Origin: Bolinopsis microptera
Lineage: Eukaryota > Ctenophora > Tentaculata > Lobata > Bolinopsidae
Assembly (NCBI RefSeq): GCF_026151205.1
Contig: NW_026971837.1
Location: 1-32,858, forward strand
Direction of reading: 5' to 3'
Length of the DNA stretch: 32,858 nt
Position numbers and translations under genes: made by a program. Below are positions 1-10,390 of this stretch, piece after piece. The first letter of the stretch is position 1. Every line of letters begins with the position of its first letter. Below the pieces are notes generated by a model that was not told the origin of the DNA, did not search any database, and worked only from the letters and a program-made list of their open reading frames with translations.

Positions 1-1
1 C

Positions 2-781
2 AATAGCTCTAACTTCAAAAGGGCAGAGGCAGAGAGGTTAGTGAGGGAGATAACACAAGCTAATCTCTCCTCGCCTGCCTGGTACAGAGATATCCCTTAT
101 CTTAACGCCTGTATAGCTGAGTCTATGAGGCTGTTTCCTCCTGGGCCCGTCTCACACCGCACCAACACGGCCCCTACTACAGTGGGCCAGTACCTCATTC
201 CTAGGGGAGCTCAGATACAGGCGTGTGTTTACGTGCAGCACAGGCTACCACGCTACTGGGACAATCCTAACAGCTTCATTCCTGACAGGTGGCTCAGGAT
301 GACGTCACCAAACCACGTGACGTCACCAAACCACGTGACATCACCAAACCACATGACATCCCCCAACCACGTGACGTCTCCAAACCACGTGACATCACCG
401 TGGCCGGCCACTGGGAGCTACATCCCGTTTATGGTTGGCCCCAGGAACTGTTTGGGTAAAAATCTAGCTGATGTGCTGCTGAAAGTGGTGCTATGTGAAC
501 TGTTTAGTAAATTAACATTTAGTCAAGTTACCGAGGAGCGTGTACAAGCACAACACTGCTTTACTCTAAACCCTAAAAACAAGGTATTAGCTAGAGTCAC
601 TGAGGGAGTCACTGAGAGAGTCACTGAGGGAGTCACTGAGGGAGTCACTGATGGAGTCACTGAGGGAGTCACTGAGGGATTCACTGAGAGAGTAACTGAG
701 AGATTCACTGAGGGGGTCACTGAGGGAGTCACTGAGAGAGTCACTGAGAGAGTCACTGAGAGAGTCACTGAGAGTCACTGA
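2..781 (+). CDS. Cytochrome P450, C-terminal part (5' end outside window)
   Basis: Haem-thiolate monooxygenase, normally membrane-anchored. The frame is open from base 2, so the coding sequence or exon continues off the left edge; the GTG at 41 is not a real start. Counting from base 41, the K-helix ExxR is Glu27-Arg30 (ESMR), the PERF-like motif is PDRW (81-84), and the haem loop is FMVGPRNCLG with the Cys ligand at residue 137. After the haem loop the L-helix and the usual C-terminal strand (ends near LNPKNKVLAR, residue about 185) are present. Two oddities: five copies of TSPNHV sit between PDRW and the haem loop, and the C-terminus runs into a VTEG/VTER repeat from a 12-bp minisatellite until a TGA at 779-781. 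The P450 family cannot be named from this part. Functional status is uncertain, since the insertion lies close to the haem-binding loop. Confidence 0.85.
   Translation, partial: NSSNFKRAEAERLVREITQANLSSPAWYRDIPYLNACIAESMRLFPPGPVSHRTNTAPTTVGQYLIPRGAQIQACVYVQHRLPRYWDNPNSFIPDRWLRMTSPNHVTSPNHVTSPNHMTSPNHVTSPNHVTSPWPATGSYIPFMVGPRNCLGKNLADVLLKVVLCELFSKLTFSQVTEERVQAQHCFTLNPKNKVLARVTEGVTERVTEGVTEGVTDGVTEGVTEGFTERVTERFTEGVTEGVTERVTERVTERVTESH
302..400 (+). repeat. In-frame 18-bp repeat inside the P450 coding sequence
   Basis: Five full 18-bp units plus a partial one encode TSPNHV (one unit TSPNHM). They lie between the PDRW motif and the haem-binding loop, a region of variable length in P450s. The length is a multiple of three, so the frame is kept. 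At DNA level the units repeat CACGTG (E-box) and TGACGTCA (CRE-type palindrome), overlapping at 314-325. Whether any factor binds is unknown. Confidence 0.9.
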
Positions 782-1013
782 GGGAGTCACTGAGAGATTC
801 ACTGAGGGAGTCACTGAGGGAGACACTGAGAGAATTACTGAGGGAGTCACTAAGAGAGTCACTGAGAGTCACTGAGGGAGTCACTGAGAGATTCACTGAG
901 GGAGTCACTGAGGGAGACACTGAGAGATTCACTGAGGGAGTCACTGAGGGAGTCACTGAGGGAGTCACTGAGGGAGTCACCGAGAGAGTCACTGAGAGAG
1001 TCACTAAGAGAAC
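592..1013 (+). repeat. 12-bp minisatellite (GAGTCACTGAGG)n
   Basis: About 35 units of a 12-bp motif, with variants GAGTCACTGAGA and GATTCACTGAGG and some 9-bp or shifted units. The first 190 bp are translated as the C-terminal VTEG/VTER tail of the P450 frame. A shortened unit near 770-781 brings a TGA in frame. Minus-strand open frames across the array (Leu-Ser-Asp/Val-Thr-Pro repeats) are products of the repeat, not genes. Confidence 0.95.
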
Positions 1014-1503
1014 TGGGTGAGAATGGAATGTTTTGCTATTCTTTAGATACTTTTGATGTAGATATACTCTTTTGTTTTTTTATTTATTGGAGATCAATGA
1101 ACTTCACAACAACAAATTTACATAATTGTAGTGGAAAATAAGAGTCTAACAGAAACAATAATAATATGTTTCGCAGTTCTGTGAAAAACGACAAAATAAG
1201 AGTCGTGTTTCGATGGGCAGAATGGGCATAATTTTCAAAAAATAACTATTTTCCCATACCATACCCCCCCCCCCCCCCCCCTTCTCTGATATATGTTTTA
1301 ATTAAAAGTTTGCTCGAAGCAACACTAAATGGCCAATATCAATGTAATTATATCGTCAGAGTCCGACTAGCAGAATAAAGTACAGAAGCAAACAACTGTG
1401 TAGACAAATGATAACAAATAAACATTGAAGCAACATACTGCAACATAAACAATAATAATTATACAGCTGCATAAATGCATATATTATGCTAACATCTTAC
1501 TAG
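1014..1503. other. AT-rich sequence, no gene seen
   Basis: No open frame of note and no recognisable motif apart from the C18 tract at 1264-1281. This would be the downstream flank of the P450 gene. Confidence 0.5.
1264..1281 (+). repeat. Poly-C tract (C18)
   Basis: Eighteen uninterrupted C residues in an AT-rich context. Confidence 0.95.
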
Positions 1504-1787
1504 TTACTATATATAAAGCGAGACGATATATATGGTTCCGTGCCATTTTACTGACACCACGGCATCAACTTTAACGGGACTTTCCTCAAAAACCGTAAAA
1601 GATATACAACTGAAACTTTTTTGACTGGGTCAAATGCTTTAATGGCCTTCAAATCAGTATGAAAAAATTGGCCAAGGAATAAGAATTTTAGTGCCCAAAA
1701 TGTGGACCCCCAAGTGGTGTCAAAAACGCGAATTAAATAGGTAATAATTATTTTAGTCTCTTGAGTCTTGACACCACTTTATAGTAA
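1504..1787 (+). repeat. Dispersed MITE-like repeat, copy 1
   Basis: About 284 bp, with a diverged reverse-complement copy at 12116-12386. The ends are short imperfect inverted repeats: TTACTATATATAAAG at the left and CTTTATAGTAA at the right. The motif TGACACCAC occurs near both ends and once more inverted inside. No coding capacity. The terminal inverted repeats and small size suggest a non-autonomous DNA transposon, but no clear target-site duplication is visible. Confidence 0.7.
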
Positions 1788-2037
1788 GACGGGTTCCTGC
1801 TAGTCTTCCTAATGCACGTGTCAAAACGAGAGCTCGGATAGAACGCAAGAAACCGAGTGGATTGGAAAATAAACTTAGTTTTTGCAACTCAATCATATTA
1901 TATAGGGTAATTTGATTTAGTAGTCGTAATAAAAATAATTTCTGATGCGGATATATAATAGTGAATATGTTATATTTCTCTCAATAAAACCTAAACAATA
2001 TCATATATTATATTACATTGTAACTATCCCGTTACGG

Positions 2038-2547
2038 TGGCCAATACGTTATCCTCTTACACAGGGTACCCAGCTAGCAGGGGAGAAAGCAGAGTGCCAA
2101 TACGTTATCCTCTTACACAGGGTACCCAGCTAGCAGGGGAGAAAGCAGAGTGGCCAATACGTTATCCTCTTACACAGGGTACCCAGCTAGCAGGGGAGAA
2201 AGCAGAGTAGCCAATACGTTATCCTCTTACACAGGGTACCCAGCTAGCAGGGGAGAAAGCAGAGTGGCCAATACGTTATCCTCTTACACAGGGTACCCAG
2301 CTAGCAGGGGAGAAAGCAGAGTGCCAATACGTTATCCTCTTACACAGGGTACCCAGCTAGAGGGGAGAAAGCAGAGTGGCCAATACGTTATCCTCTTACA
2401 CAGGGTACCCAGCTAGCAGGGGAGAAAGCAGAGTGGCCAATACGTTATCCTCTTACACAGGGTACCCAGCTAGCAGGGGAGAAAGCAGAGTGGCCAATAC
2501 GTTATCCTCTTACACAGGGTACCCAGCTAGCAGGGGAGAAAGCAGAG
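2038..2547 (+). repeat. 57-bp minisatellite, 9 copies
   Basis: Nine nearly identical units begin at about 2038, 2095, 2151, 2208, 2265, 2322, 2377, 2434 and 2491. The core contains overlapping GGTACC and GCTAGC. Units 2 and 6 have lost one and two bases, so the reading frame is broken. The short open frames here exist only because 57 is a multiple of three. The unit is much more GC-rich than its AT-rich flanks. Confidence 0.95.
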
Positions 2548-3043
2548 TGGTGAATCAAATAGTAAACATCTAACAATACTGGGTAGAATGGATTTAGAGC
2601 GGTGAATATAGTATAATAGTATACATACTATAAACAATAGACTACTAAAATACCACAATACTTGGAATTTAGTGGAATGTGCCATCTAAATGTACCCTGG
2701 TTCATTACTTGTTATTTTCATTAATTTGCATTAATTGTACTTTACTAAACATTTATTAAATACTATTAAGCTAACATGACACGTGCTCTTAACAGGCAGG
2801 CTTCAGTTATTCTGGTTTTTTCAAAACTAAATAATAATAATCAGAGCAGGTTAAAAGAAAAGCCTGTATAATATAAAAAATAACCGATAATGTAAACAGC
2901 AATACTGCAGCAGCATAGTGTAGACAGTAGCGATACAACTTACAAACACACATAGAACAGCTGATACCAGCTGATACCAGGTGTTATGCGGAGTATTACA
3001 CAGGAACCAAGGGAGTTGGAATATAACCATACATGTCAGGTAA
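2548..3043. other. AT-rich spacer between two minisatellites
   Basis: No supported gene. A 10-bp duplication (AGCTGATACC twice) is present near 2959-2980. Confidence 0.5.
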
Positions 3044-4050
3044 TAGTGGCTTAATTAGCAAGTGCTAGTTGTATTCTTAGTGGCTCAGTTAGCAAGTGCT
3101 AGTTGTATTCTTAGTGACTCAGTTAGCAAGTGCTAATTGGTATTGTTAGTGGCTCAGTTAGCAAGTGCTAATTGGTATTGCTAGTGGCTCAGTTAGCAAG
3201 TGCTAGTTGGTATTCTTAGTGACTCAGTTAGCAAGTGCTAGTTGGTATTCTTAGTGATTCAGTTAGCAAGTGCTAGTTGGTATTGTTAGTGGCTCAGTTA
3301 GCAAGTGCTAGTTGTATTCTTAGTGGCTCAGTTAGCAAGTGCTAGTTGGTATTGTAAGTGGCTCAGTTAGCAAGTGCTAGTTGGTATTCTTAGTGACTCA
3401 GTTAGCAAGTGCTAATTGGTATTGTTAGTGGCTCAGTTAGCAAGTGCTAATTGGTATTGTTAGTGGCTCAGTTAGCAAGTGCTAATTGGTATTGCTAGTG
3501 GCTCAGTTAGCAAGTGCTAGTTGGTATTCTTAGTGGCTCAGTTAGCAAGTGCTAGTTGTATTCTTAGTGACTCAGTTAGCAAGTGCTAGTTGTATTCTTA
3601 GTGACTCAGTTAGCAAGTGCTAGTTGTATTCTTAGTGGCTCAGTTAGCAAGTGCTGGTTGTATTCTTAGTGACTCAGTTAGCAAGTGCTAGTTGGTATTG
3701 CTAGTGGCTCAGTTAGCAAGTGCTAGTTGTATTCTTAGTGGCTCAGTTAGCAAGTGCTAATTGGTATTGCTAGTGGCTCAGTTAGCAAGTGCTAGTTGTA
3801 TTCTTAGTGGCTCAGTTAGTAAGTGCTAGTTGGTATTGTTAGTGACTTAGTTAGCAAGTGCTAGTTGGTATTGTTAGTGACTCAGTTAGCAAGTGCTAGT
3901 TGTATTCTTAGTGGCTCAGTTAGTAAGTGCTAGTTGGTATTGTTAGTGACTTAGTTAGCAAGTGCTAGTTGGTATTGTTAGTGACTCAGTTAGCAAGTGC
4001 TAGTTGTATTCTTAGTGACTCAGTAAGCAAGTGCTAGTTGGTATTGCTAA
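3044..4050 (+). repeat. 34/35-bp minisatellite, about 29 copies
   Basis: Tandem units with the core GCTCAGTTAGCAAGTGCTAG. Two length classes alternate: 34 bp ending TTGTATTCTT and 35 bp ending TTGGTATTGTT, TTGGTATTGCT or TTGGTATTCTT. The first position is either GTGGCTCAG or GTGACTCAG, and nine units carry the AP-1-type string TGACTCA. The last third shows higher-order structure: a three-unit block (about 104 bp) containing an AGTAAG variant is repeated near 3808-3912 and 3913-4016. Confidence 0.95.
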
Positions 4051-4164
4051 TACTATACTTACTATACTGATGTTTAGTAAGTATAGTATAGTACTATGTA
4101 AGTAATCAGGTTCACATAATCCCCATAATTTATTTGATAAATATTTGATTAGAATAAAACTTAC

Positions 4165-5361
4165 CTTCTGCAGTATACGTAGATTTCATATAATTGAAGC
4201 AACATTCCATTTAAATCGAAACTAGCTACTTATCTAAAACAACTACTACTAGTAATAGTAACGTACAGATCTCTAAACAAAACATAACACTAACTGAGAA
4301 ACCATAATCAGTAGTAACAATGCTAAGAGTCGACCACCAAGTAGTTTTATTATAATATCACATAAGTTAGAGGGGAGTTTGCTAGGATACCAGTCCAAAC
4401 ATTCAGGTATTTCCTAGGTTTACCCCACCAATAGATCATAGAATACATTCCTAATCCTTACATCTCTACACATCTCTCTCTCTCTCTCTAAAGAATAGAA
4501 TAGCTTAACTTAGATTTCAGTTTCCAATTGAAAGTTAGAAAAGTGGTACTCACCCTTAGTGACACGGTTAGATTTCGTTTCTTTCGTTAACTGAAATACG
4601 AAAATGTGAATGATAAATAGTTGCTGTTGAACCATTGTAAACTCCTGCTAAAGTAATACTGCAAAGAGTATGAACCTGATATATGAGTAATTTTAATACA
4701 GAGTCCTCTCCAGCTGTAATTATCCTGTTTACTGTGACTGGCTAGTTAGAATCAAAGTAACAAATTTAATTAACGGAATATAACACCCCTCATTATGTAC
4801 TACAAAATTCCCCCAAACTCCGCAGGTTTTACTAGTGACTGGTGGTACCGAACTGGTACTGAGTATGTGGTACTGTTGTTTAACTTACTCCTGGGTGTAC
4901 TGTTATAGAACAGAAGAATAAACATTATACATATAAGATTATATGAGGGCTGGAGTAGAGTTGCCCTCTCCACTACTGTTTTACCACTAGTAGTAGTACT
5001 ATTACCTATATTATACACACGGTACAGTACGAGTAACACTGTTTCAATTAAGATAATCACACATGGACTATGGAGGATGTTATAACTAGTTTCACTGCGT
5101 CCTAATATAATATACCTTAAATAGTTTCTTCTTTTCTTTATTCTTCCTAACATTGCTCACAGGAGAATCGTCTTTACTTAGCGGGCTAGAAGCTACACGG
5201 CTACCCTCCTCTACAATGATCTGATCTTGTATCTTATCCTTCTTTCTCTCTTTCTTCCTCTCATTGTCTTTAGAATCAGTAGTATTGTCTTTAACCAGTT
5301 CCGTGATTTCACTACTTCGCTGCTTTTTCACTTCTTTGTTCTTTTTTATTCCAAACTTCAT
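4165..5361 (-). CDS. Candidate lysine-rich protein, 5' exons (partial gene model)
   Basis: Unrecognised product. Exon 1 would be 5361-5116 (82 codons, phase 0): an ATG at 5361, then a highly charged Lys/Glu/Asp-rich sequence with runs such as NERKKERKKDK, probably disordered or coiled. It ends at a strong donor (AAG|GTATAT). Exon 2 would be 4590-4554 (37 nt), with acceptor ATTTCAG and donor GTGAGT, open in the required phase and again Lys/Thr-rich. Exon 3 would be 4225-4165, in phase, with a strong donor (AG|GTAAGT) but a weak acceptor. Any further exons would lie beyond, or have been replaced by, the minisatellites below 4050. Exon 1 is moderately supported and the joins are inferred from splice sites and phase only. 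Confidence 0.4.
4473..4489 (+). repeat. (TC)n microsatellite
   Basis: Seventeen bases of uninterrupted TC dinucleotide repeat. Confidence 0.9.
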
Positions 5362-6150
5362 GACAATTTATACATTTTGTTGAACTGAAGTAGCCCTCCT
5401 AGAAGTGTAGTAGTGTAGTGTAACACTGTATTACTATTGTTACTAACTCAGAACGACAGTACTAATCTGATTTATTTAACAACTCCACCAGTTCCTCCTT
5501 AAGTGGGGTGCTCTGTGGGGTGCAGTTAACAATGGAGACCACCTCCCGACCTCCGACAACTACTCTAATTGAGTGTTTTATACACACTAGTAGTGAAGAC
5601 TCCAGGTATACACTAAACAGGGTAATAATCAGTCTGAAATCCTGATATGTAGCGTAGTACTACCTTCACACTCCTAGTTGTGTGATATCTCCAAACAAGC
5701 TGTAACTGATGAAACACACAGAAAGAAGACAGAAAGATAAACACGAATCTCACAACTCATGAGAGTAATGATATAAATAGCCGGGCAGTGTGCACTATAT
5801 AACGTTATACACTGTACACTGTGGGTAGTGCGTGATTATGTAGATAGCAGGGGGACCAGTGCCCCTTTATAATTACCTTTGTTAATATTAATGAGATAGG
5901 ACGATTTATTGTAAAGAGATTAAAAGAATATTGCAAGATTTTAGGTAAAATACTGTACAAATTCCCATATGTAGAGCTTGTTGAAGTGCCCAGAATTCAG
6001 ATTGAAGGATAGTTTGAGTGCAGTATGATGTGTAATGTGTAAGCCTGGCGCTCTAATCATTAACTAACTATTGTAAGGTAGCACTGAGCATTTAGTGTCT
6101 GTTTAGTAGTGCTATTTCATTGTTAAACTAGGATACAGGACCATGGTGCT
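5362..6150. other. Upstream region of candidate minus-strand gene, no ORF
   Basis: No supported coding sequence. TATAAATA-like strings occur near 5771 on the + strand, but no gene follows at a suitable distance, so no promoter is called. Confidence 0.4.
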
Positions 6151-6156
6151 CAGAGC

Positions 6157-6384
6157 AGAGGCCTTTAGGGGCCTTTGGGGGCCTGTAGTGGCCTTTAGTG
6201 GCTTGTAGGGGCCTTTAGGGGCCTGTAGGGGCCTGTAGGGGCCTTTGGGTCCTTTAGCGGGGCATATAGGGGCCTTTAGGGGCCTCTAGTGGCCTTTAGC
6301 GGGGCATCTAGGTGCCTTTAGGGGCCTGTAGTGGCCTTGAGGGGCCTTCAAGGTCCTTTAGCGGGGCATGTAGGGGGGGGGGGG
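6157..6384 (+). repeat. 10-bp minisatellite, array 1
   Basis: Degenerate tandem repeats of a roughly 10-bp motif, GTAGGGGCCT / TTAGGGGCCT / GTAGTGGCCT, with occasional longer units containing GCGGGGCAT. The array ends in a run of 12 G (6373-6384). The same motif forms a second array at 6956-7092. Confidence 0.9.
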
Positions 6385-6955
6385 CTCTAGGGGCATAGGT
6401 AATAAGTGACACATTAACATATTAAGCTGACATCTTTTTAACCTGGCTTTTTTTTGCGAGAGATTATTACCGCTGAATTTTAAAAAGGTTTTTCCAACAT
6501 CAGATTGAGTTATTATTAATTCTCTGAGGGTTTCTCCGTATGCTTCCTGTGACGGACATGTCATATTGTGTTCGGAGCAAAATGGCAAGGTGTCCACCCA
6601 AATGACAATCACCTAGAGACCGCAAGGGCGTCTCTGACGATTTTGCCCCTCCGCCCGGGCGGAGGGGCAAAATCGTCAGAGACGGAGATTTTTTGAGATA
6701 TGGTGGCTGGTGCCCTAAAACCCTTGTAAAATATCCTCCTTGAGGCCGAAGAGGCGTCACGGATGATCATTGGAAGGCCGAAAATTTGGGGCAAAATGAT
6801 CAATTTTATTGCTCTCTGGGACTTCCAAACAGGTTAAATTAACCTCTTTCAAGTTAAATTTCCTTCAGGTTAATCTTTTCACTTGAACTTTTTCAAAATT
6901 TAACCTGGCTTTGAATTTTAACCTTAAGAGAGGGGCTGAGAAGATACTTCTTTAC
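6385..6955. other. Segment between two arrays of the same minisatellite
   Basis: No coding sequence. It holds the palindrome at 6629-6684. The string TTTAACCTGGCTTT occurs near both edges (about 6437 and 6899). Two related blocks, GAGACCGCAAGGGCGT (near 6616) and GAGGCCGAAGAGGCGT (near 6742), suggest an ancient duplication. This may be an insertion that split one minisatellite, or a unique spacer between two arrays. Confidence 0.5.
6629..6684. repeat. Perfect 56-bp palindrome
   Basis: Two 28-bp arms match exactly as reverse complements with no spacer. The centre is CCC|GGG between 6656 and 6657. The outermost bases are CGTCTCTGACG and CGTCAGAGACG. The centre is strongly GC-rich (CCTCCGCCCGGGCGGAGG). 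As RNA or single-stranded DNA it would form a very stable hairpin. Confidence 0.97.
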
Positions 6956-7092
6956 AGTGGCCTGTACTCTGTAGGGGCCTGTAGTGGCCTGTAGGGTTCT
7001 GTAGGGTTCTGTAGGGTTCTGTAGGGGCCTGTAGGGGCCTGTAGTGGCCTGTAGGGGCCTGTTGGGGCCTGTAGTGGCCTATAGTGGCCTTT
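6956..7092 (+). repeat. 10-bp minisatellite, array 2
   Basis: About 13 units of GTAGGGGCCT / GTAGTGGCCT, with three GTAGGGTTCT variants in a row. Same repeat family as 6157-6384. Confidence 0.9.
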
Positions 7093-9000
7093 AATTGAGC
7101 AGATAACAGGTGGACACGTGAAAGCTGTTAGACTGATATTAGAATCTGGCAGCGTGTAAGGCTAATATACGTATACTACTGCAATACAACAGGTGGTTAA
7201 CAAAGTTGTAGTGTAAGGAGTAAGGACACTGAACTTAGGCTCTGCAGTAAACTACAACATCAAGTCTTGTGGGTACGAGTACTGGTAACGTAGGTAATGT
7301 AGGTGATGTAGGTGATGTAGTATTGTGTACGTGATAAACCAACCTTCTTATGTGGATTTCCTTTGCCAAAACAACCAAGAGTCGAAGAAAACTTCATTGT
7401 TGAACAAGGTAACCAGTTGAACAAAATGCAGAGCGAAACGTACGACTAATCTAGCATCTCAATAATAAATAATCACAAATATGATAATCTAATACAGAAA
7501 AAGTAGGAACTAATACAGAATAACTAGGAACTAGAGGATCGTATTAGGGTAGGGTAGGGTGTGATACCATGACAACGAGCAATGATCCGTCTGGGAAGGG
7601 TAATGTTTCACATTCCACTCATTCTTAGAAACACAGAAACAATGATACATCTTAACTGATACTAACGTGACAGTTACTAGTAACTTAGCAAGGAAACAGT
7701 AATCAAGTTTAATTAAAAGTAATTTAATCTAGTTACGATATCAAATAACAGTGATGATTCGATTTAAATAAAATTAAGAATAGCAGAGAAGATACTAAGT
7801 TTGAAGTATTTTTATCAACAGAGCATTCTTACTAACGTGCTGTACTAGTGTGCACGAGTGTTATTTATTATGTTTTATTTAATTTGTTTTGCATGTTAGA
7901 TGGCTATTTGTTACTCTCAAAACAAAGTCTCTTCAATCTGTATAACAAAATGAATGTAATAGTGTATACTACTAGTGTAGACTTGCTAGACACAGGATGG
8001 TATCTACTTATAATCTGAAGATAACAATATTGGGCAGCGTGGTCATTAGGCTTTATTTTGTAATACTTAATTAAGAAGGTGTAATCGGTTTTGTTTTCAA
8101 GTTCTTAATAAATCTTCAGTTTTCTAAATCCTTTTGGTCCTTTTTATCAACTTTGACCTATCTCGGCCTCTTTATTCACCAGTTGACGGTTCAGGGGCAT
8201 GCGCAGGGAGGAGGCGATGCAGTTTGGTCCGTACTTACATCCAATTCCCTTTTCTCAGGGTTAATTTATATATGGCGTTTTCCTCTTATTCTTTATTTAA
8301 TTTTGTATCGGATAAAAAGTAAAATATTAAGGATAAAATTCAGCGAGGAAACGTCAACAAAATATAATCTATCAATATAATGAGCCAGACATAACAAAAG
8401 CTGAGCAAATATGCGAAACAAAGAAAATGCAGAAGTTTGTCATACAGGCCATCATCGCGCATTTAGGAAATTTAGCGCGCCTAATGAATCAAATATTTAA
8501 GAAAACTTTGACTAATTCAAATCTCATGTTACAGTATAACCGATCAGTAGTACGGGCAATGATCTATCATAGGAATCGGGTTAGTAGTAGTAGTAGTAGT
8601 AAACCCGTGATGTGGTGGCATGTGCCTCAATAGGATATTAAAAACATTTATTATATCAATTTTATCATATTATAATTCGACGATATTAAAAAATTATGGT
8701 AAAAATGAAAATAATGTACACTAAAGAATTAATAACCTATTATATTATATTAATCAACAATGTCATCTCTCCACTTAACTCGTTTATTTCGTTTAATACG
8801 TTCCGTTAATTGGCACTATTATTTTACGTCCGTCACGTTTTTAGCTAATACAGAGTTTGATTTAAAGCATGCGTTTGCACTTTTGAACCGGTCAACTTAG
8901 CTCATAAAAACAGTGCACAGAACAAATAATGTTCTAATATTTTCAACATATTTATATAGTATTCATATATAGTATCATATACTACTATATATAAATGCTA
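7093..9000. other. AT-rich intergenic stretch
   Basis: No supported gene on either strand. Small features: a 9-bp tandem GTAGGTGAT near 7290-7320, a roughly 25-bp imperfect duplication ACTAATACAGAA...AGGAACT near 7486-7535, GGGTAGGGTAGGG near 7547, and (TAG)n at about 8582-8602. The short open frames here have no recognisable content. Confidence 0.5.
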
Positions 9001-9102
9001 GTACTAATAATTTAAGGTATGTGGCTGATGTTTTAACAACATCTCCAGACTCCAAGTAGCACTGTCTGTGCTAATAAAACTACAAGTAAATATGTTACAA
9101 AC

Positions 9103-9198
9103 CTGTATTTGAAAGATGTTGTTGCGGATAACTAGTGCTGTACAGACACAGCAGACTAACACAGAACAGCAGCCCACACCGGAGTAGAGACCTTCCAT
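9103..9198 (-). CDS. Candidate first exon with hydrophobic N-terminus
   Basis: Thirty-two codons from an ATG at 9198 to a CAG|GTTTGT donor at 9103. The translation has a Cys/Val/Leu-rich hydrophobic stretch (GCCSVLVCCVCTALVI, residues 9-24), compatible with a signal peptide or signal anchor. A TATATAA on the same strand lies at 9231-9237, about 35 bp before the ATG, which would leave almost no 5' UTR. No following exon was identified, so the gene cannot be named. An equally simple explanation is a chance ORF. Confidence 0.25.
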
Positions 9199-9539
9199 AC
9201 CCTTACTTAGTAGTACCCTCTCTAGATAGTTTATATATCAGCGACAAGAGAAACGCTGGACGTGACTATATCAGCTGTTGTAGTATCTCTCTCTCTGGTT
9301 ACTGATAACACTGTTACTGATAAGGATAACACTATTACTGATAGTGTCTGTGTTTCACAGAGGTGCAGGTATTGTACAACTAGGTGCAGGTCTCTACTAC
9401 TGCACAGCTCTCTAGACACTGTGTTTTTGTGGGATCATTGTTTACACAGGTACAAGGATCTACTACAAATACTCAGATCTCTATTTGACAGTAATATACA
9501 TAATATACACAGATCACACACAGATATATATTAACAAGT

Positions 9540-10278
9540 AAATGACAATTATTTTAATATTGTCCGGAGAAAGTTGAAATAAACGAAACTGAATTTCACA
9601 CTACACTATATACTACTAGATCTAATTGATACAAAAAGCGGTCCACTCAATCGGATCAATGTGAAAAGTAACACAAGAAATTGCCGTTCTTGCTAAAATT
9701 TAGATCAAACAAAAGCATTCAAAAGGATCAAAGAACGGAACGATTTGTTATTTTTTTGTCCGAGCTAACAATTATTTTGTTGTCCGAGCTAACAACTAGC
9801 CAGCAACTCAGGACGACATTAAATGAGAATCGGATCTAGTACTTAGTAACGTGTGTGCCAAGATTAGTTTCTATATTACTTCAGTAAAGTGATTAACATA
9901 ATAGGAGGATTGACGTATTAACTACAACGTTTAAAGCATATTTGATATGGTGATGTCACTGGTACTTCCCAACACAACTTCAGGAAAAGGAAAACAAGAG
10001 GAATTATAGAGCTCTAGAGCGGGGTGAGTTATTTAGATTAATAGAGGGTAACTAGGTTAAAGTGGCAGATAGGGGCCCTCTGTACCCTCAGTAACATGTC
10101 TCTACAAGGATCTCATTCTACAGGGGTTATACGAGCATGATAAAATAGTACTACTACCTACTGTGGAAATTAATAAATATTTCTGCAACAATCCTGCAAA
10201 ATTCTATCCGCAAGGCATGTTAAAAGGATTTCTATCACAATTTGTATATACGGTTATTAAGTTGCACTCTGTTGTACA
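9540..10278. other. Non-coding or unresolved stretch
   Basis: No ORF of note. On the minus strand, an acceptor TTTTAG near 9700 is followed by about 28 open codons and a stop. In phase terms this could be a last exon for the exon at 10391-10465, but this is too weak to call. Confidence 0.35.
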
Positions 10279-10302
10279 CCCCCCCCCCCCCCCCCCCCCC
10301 CC
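10279..10302 (+). repeat. Poly-C tract (C24)
   Basis: Twenty-four uninterrupted C residues, followed by TCCCGCCCCC. Confidence 0.95.
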
Positions 10303-10390
10303 TCCCGCCCCCAATATTCAAGACACTACAATAATTGGACACTAAGATAATTGGATATATTCAATAACAATATAGCATTACTTTACTCAC

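Noticed and set aside
523-1004. Three minus-strand open frames of Ser-Leu-Ser-Asp and Val-Thr-Pro-Ser repeats
   Set aside because: They are the reverse reading of the 12-bp minisatellite, which is open in several frames.
2150-2573. Open frames encoding a 19-residue repeat (ANTLSSYTGYPASRGESR)
   Set aside because: The unit is 57 bp, so any open unit gives a repeated ORF; single-base losses in units 2 and 6 break the frame, and the flanks are non-coding.
2038-4050. Possible CRISPR-like arrays
   Set aside because: Units are contiguous with no unique spacers, and the window is eukaryotic.
7542-7562. Telomere-like or G-quadruplex TTAGGGTAGGGTAGGG
   Set aside because: Only three G runs, too short for an interstitial telomere array or a standard four-run quadruplex.
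9262-9534. 90-codon + strand ORF beginning with Val/Ser/Thr-rich sequence
   Set aside because: Contains a degenerate tandem (ACTGATAACACTGTT-like) and shows no domain or splice context.
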